7,927 nucleotides of DNA, taken from contig JAUWZF010000042.1 in the NCBI GenBank assembly GCA_030615475.1, positions 1 through 7,927 on the forward strand, in the 5' to 3' direction. The notes below the pieces were generated by a model that did no database searches, was not told the DNA's origin, and worked only from the letters and a program-made list of their open reading frames with translations. The stretch comes from Dehalococcoidales bacterium. Its GTDB lineage: Bacteria; Chloroflexota; Dehalococcoidia; Dehalococcoidales; RBG-16-60-22. How positions within the stretch are numbered: position 1 is the first letter of the stretch; each line of letters starts with the position of its first letter. Position numbers and translations under genes: made by a program. Below, piece by piece: positions 5,515 through 7,927 of the stretch.

Positions 5515-7056
5515 ATGATCCTGAAGTCAATACTGGAGAACGCAGCTAAGCGTTTTGCCGATAAAACGGCCATTGTCATGGGCGAGCGCCGGGTCTGTTT
5601 TGCCCGGCTCGACGAGGACTCCAACCGGGTCGCCCATGCCCTGATAGCAATGGGCGTGAAAAAGGGCGACCGCGTGGCCATGATACAGGCCAGCAATCCG
5701 GAGTTCATATCTGTCTTCTTCGGGATAATGAAGGCCGGCGGCATCGCCGTTCCGCTCGACTCCCGGTACATCGCCGATGAGCTGGTCAGCCTCTTTAACG
5801 ACTGCCGCCCGAAGGTGCTGGTCATCGAAAACCCGCCCTTGGAATCGCTGCTGCCCGCCCTGCCCCGGTTCGACTCCATCAACCACATTATTACCTTCGA
5901 CCCCGAATATGCCCGGCAATTTACCGACTACCGAGAAATTTTAACAAAAAATCCGGCATCCAGCGTCGATGTGCCCGGAGACCAGGAAGATATCGCCATC
6001 ATATCCTACACCGGAGGGCCCACCCAGAACCCGCATGGCGTCGCCCTGTCCCATTACAGCGTTAGTACCGAGGCCATCAACTCTGCGGAGGTATTCCAGC
6101 AGACCGACAAAGACGTGCTGATGCAGTTCGCCCTGCCCATGTACCACCAGTTCGGCCTGACCGCCGTGTTGCTGGCTTCGATATACAAAGGCAGCACCGT
6201 GGTAGCGGTGCCGGGAACGGGGCGCTCTATCGATAGCTTCATGGAGGCCGTGGAACGGGAAAAGGGTACGATATACATGGGCGTTCCCTATATTTACTCC
6301 CTGATGATAAACGTCGCCCGGCTCGAGGGTATCAGGCACGATTTAAGCTCCCTGCGAATCTGTGTCAGCGGCGGTGCCCCCCTGGAACCCGTGATTATCA
6401 ACATGTTCATGGAATACTACGGGAAGAAAATCATCGATATCTGGGGCCAGACCGAGACCGTATCACAGGCTACCATATCGCCCATCGACGGCACCGGCAA
6501 AATCGGCTCGTCGGGCAGGCCGATGCCCTGCTGGGAGATAAAAATATTCGATGATAATGACAACGAGCTACCCCCCGGACATGAAGGGGAGATAGTCGCC
6601 CGGGGGCCGGTGATGACCGGTTTTTACAACAAGCCCGAGGCCACCGCTGAAGTTATCAGAAACGGCTGGCTGCATACCGGCGATATCGGCTGGATTGACG
6701 AAGACGGCTCCCTTTTCATCACCGCCCGCAAGAGAAGAATGATTATCCTGAAGGGCCAGAATATTTTCCCCGGCGATATCGAAGAAGTGCTGTCGGCCCA
6801 CCCCAAGATAGCCGAGGTCAGGGTGATAGGGGTAATAGATATAGTCAGGGGCGAGACGGTCAAAGCTCTGGTGCGTTTGAAGCCGGGGAAAACGGCCACC
6901 GATCAGGAAATACGGCAGTACTGCCGGGGGCGCATGGCCGACTACAAGCTGCCCAGGGAAATCGAGTTTGTGGATGTTATGCCCGGGGTAACACCGAACT
7001 GGACCCGCCCGAAGAGTGTTAAAGCGGCCGACATCAAGCTAGAAGAAACAGGCTAG
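5515..7056 (+). CDS. AMP-forming acyl-CoA synthetase/ligase (ANL superfamily), divergent motifs
   Basis: A 513-residue member of the acyl-adenylate family, which normally activates a carboxylic acid with ATP and joins it to CoA. The large N-terminal domain opens ILENAAKRFADKTAIV. It contains the phosphate loop at 165-175, MYHQFGLT, the A5 motif IWGQTETV, GEIVARGPVMTGFYNKPE and GWLHTGDIGWIDEDG. The hinge is TARKRRMI, and the small C-terminal domain has LKGQNIFPGDIEEVLSAHP. Two signature sites are abnormal. The phosphate loop reads YTGGPTQNPHG instead of YTSGTTGxPKG, with His174 in place of the Lys. The C-terminal motif, usually PxTxxGKxxR, reads VTPNWTRPKS, so the adenylation lysine is shifted or lost (Lys500 is nearest). 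Activity may be altered. The ATG at 5515 is preferred over a TTG at 5488 because it gives the standard N-terminus. The substrate is unknown. The 3' end overlaps the opposing DUF5658 gene. Stop is TAG. Confidence 0.88.
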   Translation: MILKSILENAAKRFADKTAIVMGERRVCFARLDEDSNRVAHALIAMGVKKGDRVAMIQASNPEFISVFFGIMKAGGIAVPLDSRYIADELVSLFNDCRPKVLVIENPPLESLLPALPRFDSINHIITFDPEYARQFTDYREILTKNPASSVDVPGDQEDIAIISYTGGPTQNPHGVALSHYSVSTEAINSAEVFQQTDKDVLMQFALPMYHQFGLTAVLLASIYKGSTVVAVPGTGRSIDSFMEAVEREKGTIYMGVPYIYSLMINVARLEGIRHDLSSLRICVSGGAPLEPVIINMFMEYYGKKIIDIWGQTETVSQATISPIDGTGKIGSSGRPMPCWEIKIFDDNDNELPPGHEGEIVARGPVMTGFYNKPEATAEVIRNGWLHTGDIGWIDEDGSLFITARKRRMIILKGQNIFPGDIEEVLSAHPKIAEVRVIGVIDIVRGETVKALVRLKPGKTATDQEIRQYCRGRMADYKLPREIEFVDVMPGVTPNWTRPKSVKAADIKLEETG

Positions 7057-7354
7057 AGTTCCAGACCACAATTATCCCGTAACCTGCCACCGCAATCCAG
7101 GTGGTGATTACCGCCACTCTGGGTAACCGCTTGTAGATATCCCACAGGATAAAAGCGCACAGCAGGGCGCCGACTACCTTCAGAATCATGAAGCCGATAT
7201 CTCCCACCCAAGGCTGTAAGAAGGGGTTGCTTTCACGCGCCATCCCCCCGTCGAGGAGTAACTCGGTCAGCAGACCGTCCAGGACGACGAACGCCACCAG
7301 CGTGAACAGAAGATATTTCATCTTATTTCTGCCAACTGGTGAAAATATTTTCAT
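7034..7354 (-). CDS. DUF5658 family small membrane protein
   Basis: A 106-residue inner-membrane protein with about three transmembrane segments: near 13-33 (YLLFTLVAFVVLDGLLTELL), 52-70 (DIGFMILKVVGALLCAFIL) and 80-105. The LDGLLTELLLDGGMARESNP block followed by a conserved Lys in the second helix (MILKVV) matches DUF5658, a family of unknown function. An ATG at 7321 (95 residues, MKYLLFTLV) is an equally possible start. Neither start has a clear ribosome binding site; AGGG lies 13 bases before the first. It starts 42 bases after the lipid-kinase stop on the same strand, so the two are likely co-transcribed. Its last 23 bases overlap the end of the CoA ligase tail to tail, with no terminator between. 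Stop is TGA. Confidence 0.75.
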   Translation of the reverse strand: MKIFSPVGRNKMKYLLFTLVAFVVLDGLLTELLLDGGMARESNPFLQPWVGDIGFMILKVVGALLCAFILWDIYKRLPRVAVITTWIAVAGYGIIVVWNSSLFLLA

Positions 7355-7396
7355 GATAACAGATTAACCCTGATAAATTTTTATGCGCTCCATTAG

Positions 7397-7927
7397 CTAG
7401 ATAATGACCTTCAGTACCGACGGCAGGATACGGAAACGCGCCGGCACCTGCCCCAGCAGTTCGCCGTCAGCCTGTAGCTGCATCGGCTGTGCCGACCGTA
7501 TCTCTATTTCCTTCGCCTTTTTCATGGTCACCTTGGGATGGGTCAGGTGAGTGCCTTTATATATGCGCGGCAACGACCTGAGAAGGTCGGGTTTACTCAG
7601 GTCGCCGACTATCATTACATCGAAGTAGCCGTCGTTAATGCTGGCATCGGGCGCGGTGAACATACCCCCGCCGCCGTATCTGCCGTTGTTCATAACTACC
7701 GTGCAGACCCGCCTGTTTTCCGTTTCACCATCCACTGTGAGTGATATATCCTTGTTCCTGTAGGCTAAAAGTGTGACGAGCAACCCCGCCAGGTAAGAAG
7801 GCAGGCTTCCCAGAGCCTTAAACTGCTGCGTGGTGCGTCTGACTATTTCAGCATCGAAGCCCATGCCGGCGAAGTTGACGAAGAGGCGCTCCGCCCTTTG
7901 GCCGTTACTGGCATATTCCACGACGCC
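7397..7927 (-). CDS. YegS/BmrU-type diacylglycerol/lipid kinase, C-terminal part
   Basis: The gene runs off the right edge; 176 C-terminal residues are visible. The frame stays open through GVVEYASNG at the edge, so the GTG at 7921 is not a real start. Family signatures are LFVNFAGMGFDAEIVRRT, VCTVVMNNGRYGGGGMFTAP, ASINDGYFDVMIVGDLSK and MQLQADGELLG near the end, the last being the conserved DGE segment of the DAGK/YegS/Rv2252/BmrU family. These cytoplasmic enzymes phosphorylate diacylglycerol or related lipids at the membrane. Full members have about 300 residues, so roughly 120 N-terminal residues, including the GGDGT nucleotide-binding motif, lie outside the window. It probably heads an operon with the DUF5658 gene downstream. 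Stop is TAG. Confidence 0.9.
   Translation of the reverse strand, partial: GVVEYASNGQRAERLFVNFAGMGFDAEIVRRTTQQFKALGSLPSYLAGLLVTLLAYRNKDISLTVDGETENRRVCTVVMNNGRYGGGGMFTAPDASINDGYFDVMIVGDLSKPDLLRSLPRIYKGTHLTHPKVTMKKAKEIEIRSAQPMQLQADGELLGQVPARFRILPSVLKVII

Noticed and set aside
5364..5888. A 174-codon minus-strand open frame with a protein-like tail
   Set aside because: Its C-terminal part is the spurious translation of the palindromic repeat (IPTKVGIQ, SRFRGND), and the rest is antisense to the CoA ligase.

Overview
The window looks like bacterial chromosome. The gene set is a lone ADP-forming acyl-CoA synthetase beta chain, a divergent AMP-forming CoA ligase, a membrane-anchored DUF2341/LamG surface protein and a transaldolase. 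This would fit an uncultured Chloroflexota of the Dehalococcoidia type or a similar subsurface anaerobe. That assignment is an inference from gene content, not something a marker gene shows.

Left third (1-2480): an accessory and decaying region. Positions 1-550 hold minus-strand gene remnants with in-frame stops. They end at a fragment resembling the 3' end of a tmRNA or tRNA-Ala gene (about 552-576), followed by an intrinsic terminator (591-620). This is the layout left at one end of an element integrated into such a gene. Next come, on the minus strand, the tail of a membrane-anchored protein (730-955), a badly broken short-chain dehydrogenase (about 956-1369) and an intact transaldolase (1379-2053). 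The dehydrogenase start lies 9 bases past the transaldolase stop, so these two were an operon. Upstream of the transaldolase is the 3' end of an IS3-family insertion sequence with its terminal repeat (2133-2362). Beyond it are four phased CTTTA repeats and a possible promoter serving the next gene.

Right two thirds (2480-7927): densely coding. On the plus strand are a secreted, C-terminally anchored DUF2341-LamG protein (2504-3796), an RluB/RsuA-type rRNA pseudouridine synthase (3883-4605), the acyl-CoA synthetase beta subunit (4657-5367), a palindromic interspersed repeat (5375-5451) and an AMP-forming acyl-CoA ligase with degenerate signature motifs (5515-7056). On the minus strand are a DUF5658 membrane protein (7034-7354) and the C-terminal part of a YegS/BmrU-type lipid kinase (7397 to the right edge). 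These two look like an operon converging on the ligase.

Functionally, the two CoA enzymes point to acyl-CoA/acid interconversion, and the transaldolase (formerly with a dehydrogenase) to sugar-phosphate metabolism. I see no complete undescribed system. The most informative points are the probable integration scar, the OmpR/PhoB-like repeats ahead of the surface protein, the eroded dehydrogenase beside an intact transaldolase, and the unusual active-site motifs of the CoA ligase.
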